DNA from: CATQHW01 sp965215345
GTDB lineage: Bacteria; Spirochaetota; Spirochaetia; SZUA-6; Bin103
Reading direction: 5' to 3'
Assembly (NCBI GenBank): GCA_965215345.1
Contig: CBDCDL010000002.1
Location: 4,154,001-4,218,000, forward strand
Length of the DNA: 64,000 nucleotides
Position numbers and translations under genes: made by a program. The notes under the pieces are model-generated. The model was not told the DNA's origin. It worked only from the letters and a program-made list of their open reading frames with translations, and did no database searches. Positions 8,332-16,286 of this stretch are shown piece by piece. The stretch's first letter is position 1. Each line of letters starts with the position of its first letter.

Positions 8332-8588
8332 TACCGCGGCAGGCGCCTGACCGGAAGGTCGGGCACTGACTCGAACCCCAGCCGCAGATGCCAGTACGAC
8401 CAGGAACGGGCGTTGAATATTCCAACCGGAGGATCGCGCAGCACGCCGCGCAGATCGTCGTCGGACGTTACTGAAAGCAGCCAGCGAACGTCGTCTGCGG
8501 TACCCAACGTCATCAGTTGCGCCAGAAACAACGGCGCATCGTCAAGCGTCTGCTCGGGCGGCTGCCACCAGACGTACTTCCTGGCCAT
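8331..8588 (-). CDS. Partner (probable antitoxin) of AbiEii-like toxin
   Basis: From the ATG at 8588 the product is 85 residues (MARKYVWWQPPEQTL to the end). The frame is open upstream to 8741, but the extra region is a threonine-rich shadow of the neighbouring gene. Small proteins of this kind, with a WWQPP-like N terminus and a central LGTADDVRWLL motif, commonly sit directly before AbiEii-type genes. It has no clear DNA-binding domain. An alternative start at 8642 is possible, and neither has a good ribosome-binding site. Confidence 0.7.
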   Translation of the reverse strand: MARKYVWWQPPEQTLDDAPLFLAQLMTLGTADDVRWLLSVTSDDDLRGVLRDPPVGIFNARSWSYWHLRLGFESVPDLPVRRLPR

Positions 8589-8646
8589 CTTCCGAGCCCC
8601 GGGAACGGCTGTGAGCCGCCCTTCCGGAGACGTTGCAGGCATTCGA

Positions 8647-11202
8647 TCAGTGCTCGTGGTGCTCGGCGTGGTCGTGCAGCGGCACGTGGTCGTGGAAGAC
8701 GCCGTGGCGGTGCATGGTCTGGTGCAGGCGGTTCCAGGCACCCTCCAGGGTGGCGCGGAGTTGCCGGTAACGCTCGGCGTCCGGGCGCGGGGCGATGGTG
8801 TCGACGTAGGCCATGGCGCCCTCGATCTGGTCCAGGATCAACCCCGCGTCGTGGGCGGAGAACGGCCGCGCGCCGTCCACCCGAACCTGCACGGCGCTGG
8901 TGTGGGCGGCGATGTCGGCTGCGCGTGCGCGGTAACTGCCACGCACCCGTAGCGCGATCCACGTGGAGCGGTCGACGCGCACCGTCGTGCTGCCTGCCGC
9001 TGCAAGCTGCCCGCCAGTGTCGGACTCCTCGACCATGAGGCCGCCGCAGATCAGTTCCACCGTTGCGATCGGCACTGCCACCGACTCGACCCGCCACTCG
9101 ACGGCGACGCTGCCGCCGCCGGCCGGCACGTCGACGATGCCTCCGGGCGTGGCCCCTTCGACCGTGATCTGCGCGAGTGGGCCCACCGTCACGAAGGTGT
9201 TGCCGGCCTTGAGGGCCGTCATCCAGTTGTCGTACGTGAACGCGCGCTCGCCAAGCTGCGTGTAGGTGCGCACGCCGCCGAGCTGCGAGGCGGCGGCCAT
9301 CTTGTCCGAGCCGCCCACCACCGGCAGGCGGTAGCCCAGGTTGAGGTAGCGGTACCAGTCGGCGATGCCGTACGGATTGATCTGCCCCTCGCAGGGGTTG
9401 AAGGTCATCATCTCCATCGCGTCGATCATCCCCAGGACGATGTCGGCGGCCCGCTCGCACTGCGGGTTGGGGCCATGCGGCATCACCACCACGCCGCCCT
9501 GCTCGATGCAGCGGGCGGCCCAGTCCGCCATGGTGACCTCCTGCGGATCGCCGATCGCGGACTCCGACGGTCCGCCCGTGCACAGTGGATGGATCATCGG
9601 CCCGGAGTAGCCCAGGAGCGAGATGTGGCCCAGCACCTGCATGCGGTTCTCGGTGCCGACCCGCACCAGGAACTCGCCCAGGCCGCCGAAGTCGCGCGCG
9701 CCCAGCGTGGTGGCGCCGTCGAAGTCGCTGACGTTGCTGAACATCTCCCCCCACTGGCTGGCCAGCAGGTTGACGACGTTGACGCCCTCGGCCGCCCCCT
9801 CCAGAAGCGCGGTCTGCGGGCTCAGGAAGTGCACGTGGGTGTCCGCGGTGACCCAGCCGCGCTCGCGCCAGCGCAGCACCCGGTCGAGCTCGAACGTCAG
9901 CTCTTCGGTGTCCGAGGCGACGGTCACGCGCGTGCGCAGGGGGCGCACTTCGTAGCCGCGGGCGATCTCCACGTACACGTCGCCGAGCGGCAGGTCCGTC
10001 ACGCACTCGCCGGGTATGTAGGCGTACTGGTTGGCGCCGTTGACGAACTCGCCGTAGTTGTCCTCGAACCAGTTGCCGTTGACCGTGCGGTGGTTCCCCT
10101 TCGGGGGCAGGTACTCGCCGGCAGCGCCGTGCAGGTGGAGGCGCACGGCGACCGGTTGCGACGAGCCGCGCTCGACCACGCGGATCTTCACCGGCCGCTC
10201 GGCCGCGGCCACCGCGGCCGAGCCGGCTTCCAGCTCGCGCAGCGGGTACGCCCGGCCGCCGGAATGGAGCTTGGCGTCCGGGTGCGCGGCGTACTCCACG
10301 AGGGCGCGGGTGGTGGAGACGGCGGGTTGCACGTCCGGGGCGGCCGCACCGTTGCCGTCGGTCCACCCGGCATGGTCGTAGTCCAGGGCTGGGCGAGCGG
10401 AGATGATGGTGCCAAGGTCGAGCTCCAGGCCGGAGAGTTGCCGGTCAGCGTCGAATGCGGCTCCCGGCGGCAGCTCCAGGCGCAGCTTGCGCCGCGTCCC
10501 CGGCCTCAGCGGGTGGTCGGTCAGGTCGGTCGTGGCGATGCCGTATATCGCGCAGCGCTCGCCGCGCGGCCTGAGCTCGACCGCGTCGATGGAACGGTCG
10601 GGGTGGGGGTTGGGCAGGGCGTAGAGCCAGGCCAGGTCCTGCCCGCTGTCGCGGCCGGAGCCGTGCCGGGTCTCGCCGCGGCCATAGCCCACGGTGGAGA
10701 TCCTGCCGGCCGCCTGGTCCTCCGCGGCGGAGGCGATCACCCGATCCGCATACATCGGCACGGCGGCGAAGGGGCTGGCCCCCCAGCCGATGCGCGCCTG
10801 CTGGATGGCGAAGCGGCGGCGAATCGGGTGCACGTGCTCGGAGCCGTCGGCGTAGCGCAGTACGTAGTCGGCGACGTGGTCGCCCAGCTCGTTGCCGTCC
10901 ACGCCCGTGTCCGCGAAGCCGGTCAGGTAGCTGGAGGCGCGATCCTCGCCCTGGTGCAGGAAGATCAGGTACGTGGCCGCAAGGCCGCCGGCGGCAACCG
11001 TCAGCGGCGCATCCGCGACCAGCGCGACGTTGGCGGCGCCGGCTGCGCTCAGGTCGAAGGGGACGCCGCGAAAGGCCTGCTGCCCGAAGGCGTCCCGGAG
11101 GGCCGCCGGCGGCGTCAAGGCCTCCGGCAGCGAGGCTCGATCGGCGTTGCAGGCGCCGGCGAGGGAGAGGGGTGCGAAGCGGTCGGATGCGATAGCGGCC
11201 AT
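8647..11202 (-). CDS. CehA/McbA-family metallohydrolase (PHP-like)
   Basis: 851 residues. The N-terminal half looks like beta-sandwich and carbohydrate-binding sequence. The catalytic part begins with ADTHVHFLSP (metal-binding HxH) and continues with VVMPHGPNP and GGSDKMAAAS, the PHP/CehA metal-ligand order. The family hydrolyses esters, carbamates or phosphodiesters. The C terminus is unusually His-rich (HDHVPLHDHAEHHEH), suggesting extra metal binding. No signal peptide is obvious. It ends 58 bases from the AbiE-like operon, transcribed in the same direction, and is divergent from the MNT gene. The substrate cannot be told from sequence. Confidence 0.8.
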   Translation of the reverse strand: MAAIASDRFAPLSLAGACNADRASLPEALTPPAALRDAFGQQAFRGVPFDLSAAGAANVALVADAPLTVAAGGLAATYLIFLHQGEDRASSYLTGFADTGVDGNELGDHVADYVLRYADGSEHVHPIRRRFAIQQARIGWGASPFAAVPMYADRVIASAAEDQAAGRISTVGYGRGETRHGSGRDSGQDLAWLYALPNPHPDRSIDAVELRPRGERCAIYGIATTDLTDHPLRPGTRRKLRLELPPGAAFDADRQLSGLELDLGTIISARPALDYDHAGWTDGNGAAAPDVQPAVSTTRALVEYAAHPDAKLHSGGRAYPLRELEAGSAAVAAAERPVKIRVVERGSSQPVAVRLHLHGAAGEYLPPKGNHRTVNGNWFEDNYGEFVNGANQYAYIPGECVTDLPLGDVYVEIARGYEVRPLRTRVTVASDTEELTFELDRVLRWRERGWVTADTHVHFLSPQTALLEGAAEGVNVVNLLASQWGEMFSNVSDFDGATTLGARDFGGLGEFLVRVGTENRMQVLGHISLLGYSGPMIHPLCTGGPSESAIGDPQEVTMADWAARCIEQGGVVVMPHGPNPQCERAADIVLGMIDAMEMMTFNPCEGQINPYGIADWYRYLNLGYRLPVVGGSDKMAAASQLGGVRTYTQLGERAFTYDNWMTALKAGNTFVTVGPLAQITVEGATPGGIVDVPAGGGSVAVEWRVESVAVPIATVELICGGLMVEESDTGGQLAAAGSTTVRVDRSTWIALRVRGSYRARAADIAAHTSAVQVRVDGARPFSAHDAGLILDQIEGAMAYVDTIAPRPDAERYRQLRATLEGAWNRLHQTMHRHGVFHDHVPLHDHAEHHEH

Positions 11203-11340
11203 GGCCGATCATACTCGGGCCGATGACCGTTGCGATAGCGGATCGACGGCGGTCCGACCGGTGCGTGTGTCCACCAGCAGGATCGCGCCGATCGCAACCC
11301 CGTGCTACATTGGGAGCGCTGTATTCGGGAAAGGTCCGTC

Positions 11341-11664
11341 ATGTTTGCCCACATCCGCAACGCACTGGCCCACTTCGGATCCGAGGTACGGGACGCGCTC
11401 CCGCATATCGTCGTCTCCGTGCACGCGTTTGGTTCACGGGTAAGGGGAGATCACCGCGGCGACTCGGATCTCGACGTCCTGGTCGTCGTGCGTGAGCGCA
11501 CGCTCGAAGTAGAGCGGTCGATTGTCGATCTGTGCGTCGAGCATGAACAGCGCAGTGGCATCTGCTTCGATCCGGTGATCAAGGATGTGGCCACGTTCGA
11601 TCTTGAGCGGCAGCGTCATACCCCTTTCTACCAGAACGTCAGCGCCGAGAGTATTCAGGTTTGA
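11341..11664 (+). CDS. MNT-type minimal nucleotidyltransferase (HEPN/MNT antitoxin)
   Basis: 107 residues from the ATG at 11341 (an earlier in-frame start at 11302 is less likely). It carries the nucleotidyltransferase core GSRVRGDHRGDSDLDVLVVV. MNT proteins pair with HEPN RNase toxins and inactivate them by nucleotidylation. The HEPN partner directly downstream is broken, so this copy may be an orphan antitoxin. Confidence 0.8.
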   Translation: MFAHIRNALAHFGSEVRDALPHIVVSVHAFGSRVRGDHRGDSDLDVLVVVRERTLEVERSIVDLCVEHEQRSGICFDPVIKDVATFDLERQRHTPFYQNVSAESIQV

Positions 11665-11683
11665 CCCTTTCCGCTGAGACAAG

Positions 11684-11937
11684 CGTGCCCTGAGCGGCAT
11701 CAGGTTCGAGAAGGCGCAGGCCGCACTCGACGATGCCCGCGCGAACCTCGAACAGGGCCGACTCAACACCTCGGTGAACCGCAGCTACTACGCGGCGCTT
11801 GCCGCAGTCCGCTCCCTGCTCATTCTCGAGGGTATAGGTCCGGAGTCTCATGCCGGCGCCGTCACGATGCTCAGCCTGCACTTCATCAAGACCGGGCTGC
11901 TCCCTCATCACGATCGTCAAACACGTCAAGACGCTGC
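11684..11937 (+). pseudogene. HEPN-domain toxin remnant, copy 1
   Basis: The frame encodes FEKAQAALDDARANLEQGRL and NRSYYAALAAVRSLL, a typical HEPN core, but no ATG, GTG or TTG lies at the expected start. A 2-bp insertion near 11903 shifts the frame after IKTGLLP. Homology with copy 2 stops near 11937, where a TIR fragment begins. The 11690-11937 stretch is nearly identical to 15425-15679. Confidence 0.8.
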
Positions 11938-11940
11938 ACT

Positions 11941-12032
11941 GGAATTCCGTGACGGCGCATCATAGCCGCCAACCTCTCCACGAAATCTCGATCGCCATCC
12001 GCATGAGAGAGAAATATCTCTTGTGGAGCCAT
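11941..12032 (-). pseudogene. TIR-domain N-terminal stub, second TIR gene
   Basis: From the ATG at 12032 the frame encodes QEIFLSHADGDRDFVERLAA and RRHGIPV, the first strand and helix of a TIR domain. It then runs into the end of the HEPN repeat. Everything downstream of the first third of the domain is missing. It lies directly after the stop of the larger split TIR gene, suggesting two TIR genes originally stood in tandem. Confidence 0.65.
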
Positions 12033-12060
12033 TGATTGTGGTTGTAGTAGACGAGCTTCG

Positions 12061-12336
12061 TCAGGCAACCTGATGGAGGGTCCGAGCGATTTCCTTGATG
12101 CCTTCGTCTTCGTTGGCTTGTTCGAGCCTGATCGTCTTCAGCTTCCAGAGAATCCAGGGAACGTCTTCATCCCTCAGCTTCTCCGGGCTTCCCACTACGA
12201 CCGGGATCAGACGGCCCCGAAAACGTGCCTCTCCGAGGGCATACTCTATCTCCGAGCGCACCCAACGCGAGCGCATAGCATCTGGCGTCAGAAGAACGAC
12301 CATTCCCTGTGACTCCTGCAGCGCCTGACTCACTAA
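12061..12336 (-). pseudogene. TIR-domain gene, 3' part
   Basis: Encodes the last two thirds of a TIR domain: QALQESQGMVVLLTPDAM, then SRWVRSEIEYAL, which holds the conserved glutamate region of TIR NADases, and RLIPVVVG. The 5' part is at 14227-14361 and an ISAzo13-like element separates them. Removing the element and one TAA duplicate gives a continuous 135-codon frame (...GDNWAALVSQALQ...). Confidence 0.85.
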
Positions 12337-12372
12337 GGGACGGCGCAAGAATAAATGCCGATTTTGGTGTGC

Positions 12373-14072
12373 TCAAGAGCGGGGACAGATGGTGTAGTTG
12401 CGCAGTGGTTGAGTCTGGTGAGGTTGCAGGGCGATGGAGGCGAACTCGGCGTCGGCTATCTTGACGCCGGTTGGGTACTCCTGTTCGACCAGCTGGGCGA
12501 CGACCGACAGGCCGGAGTCGGTGGTGGTGGTGCGGATGTGGTTGAGGATCGTCTCATAGTCGCGCAGCGGCACGCCGGCCCAGTTCTTGCTGATCTCACT
12601 GAACAGGCGGTGATCGATCGGATTCCACTTGGAGGCGCCACTGGGGTAGTGACAGACGGTGATCTTGAGGCGGTGCGGGTCGACGAGGCGTGTCTGGAGG
12701 GCATACTTGAAGCTTCTGATGCGCGGCGAGTTGCTGCCGCCGGAGTCGGCGAGGACCAGCAGTTCGCGGGCGTCGGGGTAGTGCTGGAGTCCTTCGTCTT
12801 GCCACCAGCGCAGCAGGTTGTCGGCGGCGAAGTCGGGGGTGTCGTGTGAGGTGCCGACGACCACGAAGCCGCGGTTGGCGCCCAAGTCGTAGACGCCGTA
12901 GGGGATGGCGATGCCGTCGGCCTGGGAGCGGAAGTCGTGGTCGTTGACGGCTTGAGGGGAACGTTCCCAGGTCGTGCCGTGGTTCTTGAAGTTGCCGACC
13001 AGTTCACGCTTCTTGGTGTCGATGCTGACGATCGGCAAGCCGCGTTCGGCGAACCTCCGCCGCTGCTGTGTGATGTGCTGGAACTGTTCGTCGCGGTCCG
13101 GGCCGGAGCCGGCCGAGACGCGCTTGTGGTTGACGCGCAGCCGATAGTCGAGGTCCTTGAGGAGGCGGGCCACGGTCCTGGCACCGACCTGGATGCCGCC
13201 TGAGGCCAGTTCGTCGGAGATCTTCTCGGTGGTGCGGCGTGTCCAGCGGATGCCGGTGATCGGGTCGCCGGCGGTGTCGGGTTGCAGCGCCTGTTCGATG
13301 GCGGCGATCACCTCGGGCGTTTTTTTTCCACCGGCGGCCGCCCGCCACCGGGGCGGCGCACGCGGGTGCGCTCGACGTCGCCGGCGATCAGTTGCTTGCG
13401 TCCTGTGGCCACGGTACCGGCATCGATGCCGAGCAACGATGCGATGCGCCGGTCGCCGCCCCAGCCGCATTTGAGCGATTCGAGGCCGGCGTACAGGCGG
13501 CGCTGACGTTCATCGAGCAAGCTGGCGAACAGCACGATTGCGGCGCGCAGTTCCTCGGGCACGAGGTCGGCATCCGGCAGCGGTCCGGTCAGCCCGGGGG
13601 CGGCCAGCACAGCGCGCCGGGCGCTCAGTTGCTGCGCCTTGCGGGTGCGGTCGGCGGCGCAGTACAGGAATCGACCGGCAAGGCTGTGACGGGTCAGCTT
13701 GCCGTCCCGCACGAGCGTACGCAAGGCATCCTGGGTGCCGACGTGCAGCCGGTTGTCCAACTCGTCGCTGAACTGTCCGGTCGGCGCATCGGTGACCATC
13801 GCTGCGGCGGTGGCCAGCAGGGTGCCGGCAGTCGAGAACCGTACGTTGCGGAACGACCACAGGCCGTGCTCATCGAAGTCGATGAGTTCTGCCAGGGTGT
13901 AGTAACCGCCGCGGTGGGAGTAGCTGGTGCGGTAGGGCAGTTGCTTGAGCTTGCGAAAGGCGGTGCGTCTGGCGCGGGTGCCGAGCGCCGCCATGACGTC
14001 CGGCAGCGAGGCGACGGTCTGCTGACGAAACAGGTCGACGATCGCGGCGGTCGAGTACTGGGGCGTTCTCAT
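12373..14072 (-). CDS. ISAzo13-family transposase, two frames
   Basis: Starts at the ATG at 14072 (MRTPQYSTAAIVDLF). The first frame runs to 13308 and ends in GGGRPPVEKKRPR. The second frame, open from upstream of the shift site, continues TPEVIAAIEQAL and carries the DDE-type core: VSIDTKKRELVGNFKNHG, NDHDF, YGVYDLGANRGF, VLADSGGSNSPR, HYPSGASKWNPIDHRLFSEI. The join falls on a run of eight A (plus strand T8 at 13320-13327). A -1 slip there gives VEKK-TPEV, which restores the family alignment. This may be programmed frameshifting, a mutation or a homopolymer sequencing error. The total length of about 565 residues fits the family. Confidence 0.82.
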
Positions 14073-14115
14073 TGTGGCACTATTACGAATGTCATATTCG
14101 TAATAGTGCCACAAT
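14071..14115. repeat. Perfect 20-bp inverted repeat at transposase start
   Basis: ATTGTGGCACTATTACGAAT and its exact reverse complement are separated by 5 bp. The palindrome overlaps the transposase start codon (14070-14072). It could be an operator or an mRNA hairpin that limits transposase translation. Confidence 0.9.
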
Positions 14116-14226
14116 GATGCTGCGCTTTCCACCGGAAACGCCACGAGAGCCGTCATCCGGCCATCGCGGCCTACTGGGAGCGGCTTGATTGCGTCCGTTT
14201 ACATGGACTTAATTCTGCGCCGTCCC

Positions 14227-14361
14227 TAAGGCGGCCCAGTTGTCCCCGGGCAGGACTTCGCGGGTGGCATCCCAGACTTCCAGACCGTCCTCTTCCAGGA
14301 TCTCGGCGATCCTGCGAGCAAGGGGTTCATCGGTGTGTGCGTGGCTGATGAAGATCTTCAT
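14227..14361 (-). pseudogene. TIR-domain gene, 5' part
   Basis: From the ATG at 14361 (AGGGA about 10 bases upstream) it encodes MKIFISHAHTDEPLARRIAE and ends at GDNWAA, where the ISAzo13-like element is inserted. The upstream gene on the same strand is a Nudix hydrolase. TIR domains are NADases or signalling modules in phage defence; the intact 135-residue protein would be essentially a stand-alone TIR. Confidence 0.85.
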
Positions 14362-14485
14362 CGCGCCAAATCCCTGCCCATGCTGCTCATGTTGTCTGTC
14401 CAAGTATAGCGTACGGTGGCCCGCGCACTGCCGACAACCAGCCACACACGAACTCCAGATGGGTTCCCACGCTGCGCGACAGCCT

Positions 14486-14935
14486 CTATTCGCAGGGTGC
14501 GCTGACCGCCTCAACGCACTCGACGTCGGCCTTCAGCCACGACGGCGTCCTCTTGTGAGCCAGGATCTCTCTCGCGGTCATCCAGCGGATGTCGGCCACC
14601 TCGTCCGGTTCCGTGATCGCCGGCTCGCCTGTCGTGTGTGCGCCGAGGAAGAGGATATCCACGACCGGCGTGCCGTCGGCCATGGTGAAGTTCACACTGC
14701 GGACATACTTCAACTCGGGGGCGACCGTCACGCCGGTCTCTTCTCTGACCTCGCGCCGGACGGCGGCTTCCAGAACGCTGTCGGGGCCGTCTCCAACGTC
14801 GACCTTGCCGCCGGGGAAGGCCAGAGCTCCCGGTGCCTGCCGCACCCCCTCGCCCCGGACGATCATCAGGTAGCGGCCGGCATGACTCACCGCGCACTGC
14901 GCGATCACGACAAACTGCACGTGCCCACCGCTCAC
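14486..14935 (-). CDS. Nudix hydrolase
   Basis: 149 residues with the Nudix box around FPGGKVDVGDG and AVRREVREETGV. The spacing between the glycine and the RE-EE part is a few residues longer than the consensus. Nudix enzymes hydrolyse nucleoside diphosphates linked to another moiety, such as NADH, ADP-ribose or oxidised nucleotides. It lies 124 bases upstream of the TIR gene on the same strand. Co-transcription with a possible NADase is suggestive, but a general housekeeping role is equally possible. Confidence 0.8.
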   Translation of the reverse strand: MSGGHVQFVVIAQCAVSHAGRYLMIVRGEGVRQAPGALAFPGGKVDVGDGPDSVLEAAVRREVREETGVTVAPELKYVRSVNFTMADGTPVVDILFLGAHTTGEPAITEPDEVADIRWMTAREILAHKRTPSWLKADVECVEAVSAPCE

Positions 14936-14963
14936 GTCGTCATGCCCGAGTGCTGGTAACTAC

Positions 14964-15147
14964 TCAGGGGGGCAGGCCGGTTATGAGGCAGGGTGGAACC
15001 ATCGGACGGCCTTCGAAGACGGAACTCAGAGCATCGATCACAGACAAGCCGTTCTTGCGGATCGTGGAGATAGGCCCTGGTCCGGCGGTACTCCTCGGCG
15101 CCGTGCTGGCTGCGGAACGTCCCTGAGATCTTCTGCTGCACTTTCAT
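14964..15147 (-). pseudogene. IS66-like transposase C-terminal remnant
   Basis: Encodes MKVQQKISGTFRSQHGAEEY then RTRAYL and, after a frameshift, STIRKNGLSVIDALSSVF before the stop. This matches the characteristic C terminus of IS66 transposases (KISG.FRS..GA, then I.T.RK). The upstream part is replaced by an IS1380-like end at 15148. Confidence 0.65.
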
Positions 15148-15425
15148 CCCGGCTCATTCACGGAGGAGTAGAGAAAGAGTAGGCGCGTCCGCCGATTTGC
15201 AGTAGAGTCAAGGTGTTACGCCAACACGACCACAAAGGACGGGACACGCCATGGGTGAGACTCTACCGATCTTTTCGACGACCTTCAACGGCTCGGTTCA
15301 GGTCTTCAGGTCGAGGCACGCGAGGACCATCTGAGCGCCGACTGAGGTGCCGTGTTGCTGCGCGAGATCATCGTTCTTCTATCTCCAGGCATGGCTTGTC
15401 AGACCGACGCGTGAATAAGCCGGGC
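15148..15425 (+). mobile_element. Internally deleted IS1380-like element, about 278 bp
   Basis: The left end CCCGGCTCATTCAC (15148) and right end GTGAATAAGCCGGGC (15411-15425) are inverted. Between them an ATG at 15251 encodes GETLPIFSTTFNGSVQV, the usual start of IS1380 transposases. An 8-bp duplication (ttcaggtc) then shifts the frame; after it come fragments EAREDHLSAD and LLREI. Almost all of the transposase is missing. No target duplication is clear. The element directly abuts HEPN copy 2. Confidence 0.65.
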
Positions 15426-15816
15426 TGAGCGGCATCAGGTTCGAGAAGGCACAGGCCGCACTCGACGATGCCCGCGCGAACCTCGAACAGGGCCGACTCA
15501 ACACCTCGGTGAACCGCAGCTACTACGCGGCGCTTGCCGCAGGTCCGCTCCCTGCTCATACTCGAGGCTCGATGGCATAGGTCCGGAGTCTCATGCCGGC
15601 GCCGTCACGATGCTCAGCCTGCACTTCATCAAGACCGGGCTGCTCCCCATCACGATCGTCAAACACGTCAAGACGCTGCTCTCTCGTCGGGAGGACGTCG
15701 ACTACGGCGACTTCGAGTCGATCACGCGGGACGAAGCCGAGGACTCCGTGGCCAGAGCGGAGGAAACGCTCGCGGCCGTCGACGCGCTGCGGAGCCGACT
15801 TGCCGCCGAGATGTAG
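15425..15816 (+). pseudogene. HEPN-domain toxin remnant, copy 2
   Basis: It has the same core as copy 1 but different lesions. A single extra G near 15541 and a 7-bp insertion near 15570 break the first half. The second half reads through intact: GPESHAGAVTMLSLHFIKTG, then ITIVKHVKTLLSRREDVDYG and a helical end stopping at 15816. Copy 1 supplies an undamaged N half and copy 2 an undamaged C half of one ancestral HEPN gene. Confidence 0.8.
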
Positions 15817-15870
15817 GAAGCTGTGTCCATCGGCGTTCCTGAGTCAGGCGCAGGTCATCATGGCGCGAAC

Positions 15871-16278
15871 ATGACGATAAACAGAGCTGATACGTCGGAC
15901 TTGAAGGAGCTGGCCGAGCTCAATCGGCAGCTCATCGAGGACGAGCGACATCCCGATCGGATGACACGGGACGAGCTCGCCGAGCGAATGTCCAGGTGGA
16001 TGAAGGAGGGATACCGGTGCTACGTCGCTCGCGTCGACGGCACGACCGCCGGTTACTGCCTCTTCCGCGACGACGGCAAGCACTACTATCTGCGCCAGCT
16101 CTTCGTCGCTCGCGGCCAGCGCCGGCGCGGGATCGCCACGGCGCTGATGGACTGGATGTATGCGAACGTCTGGACCGGGAAGCCGGTACGGCTGGACGTG
16201 TTTGCCCACAATGAGGAAGCGATCGCCTTCTACCGAGGATACGGGTTCCGTGTCGCCGTCCTCTGCATGGAGAAATGA
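15871..16278 (+). CDS. GNAT-family N-acetyltransferase
   Basis: 135 residues from the ATG at 15871 (an in-frame start at 15823 would add 16 residues overlapping the remnant). Acetyl-CoA-binding motif A is LRQLFVARGQRRRGIATALM, followed by DVFAHNEEAIAFYRGYGF. The substrate is unknown. It lies after the HEPN remnant and converges on the PhyH gene. Confidence 0.82.
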   Translation: MTINRADTSDLKELAELNRQLIEDERHPDRMTRDELAERMSRWMKEGYRCYVARVDGTTAGYCLFRDDGKHYYLRQLFVARGQRRRGIATALMDWMYANVWTGKPVRLDVFAHNEEAIAFYRGYGFRVAVLCMEK

Positions 16279-16286
16279 CGACGCGT

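Larger units (their letters stand above)
12337..14226 (-). mobile_element. ISAzo13-like insertion sequence, 1,890 bp
   Basis: The ends are imperfect inverted repeats beginning GGGACGGCGCA at both termini, continuing AGAATAAATG on the left and GAATTAAGT on the right. Each end is flanked by TAA (12334-12336 and 14227-14229), taken as a 3-bp target duplication. It carries one transposase read through a possible -1 frameshift. It interrupts a TIR gene. The intactness of ends and duplication suggests recent insertion. Confidence 0.88.
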
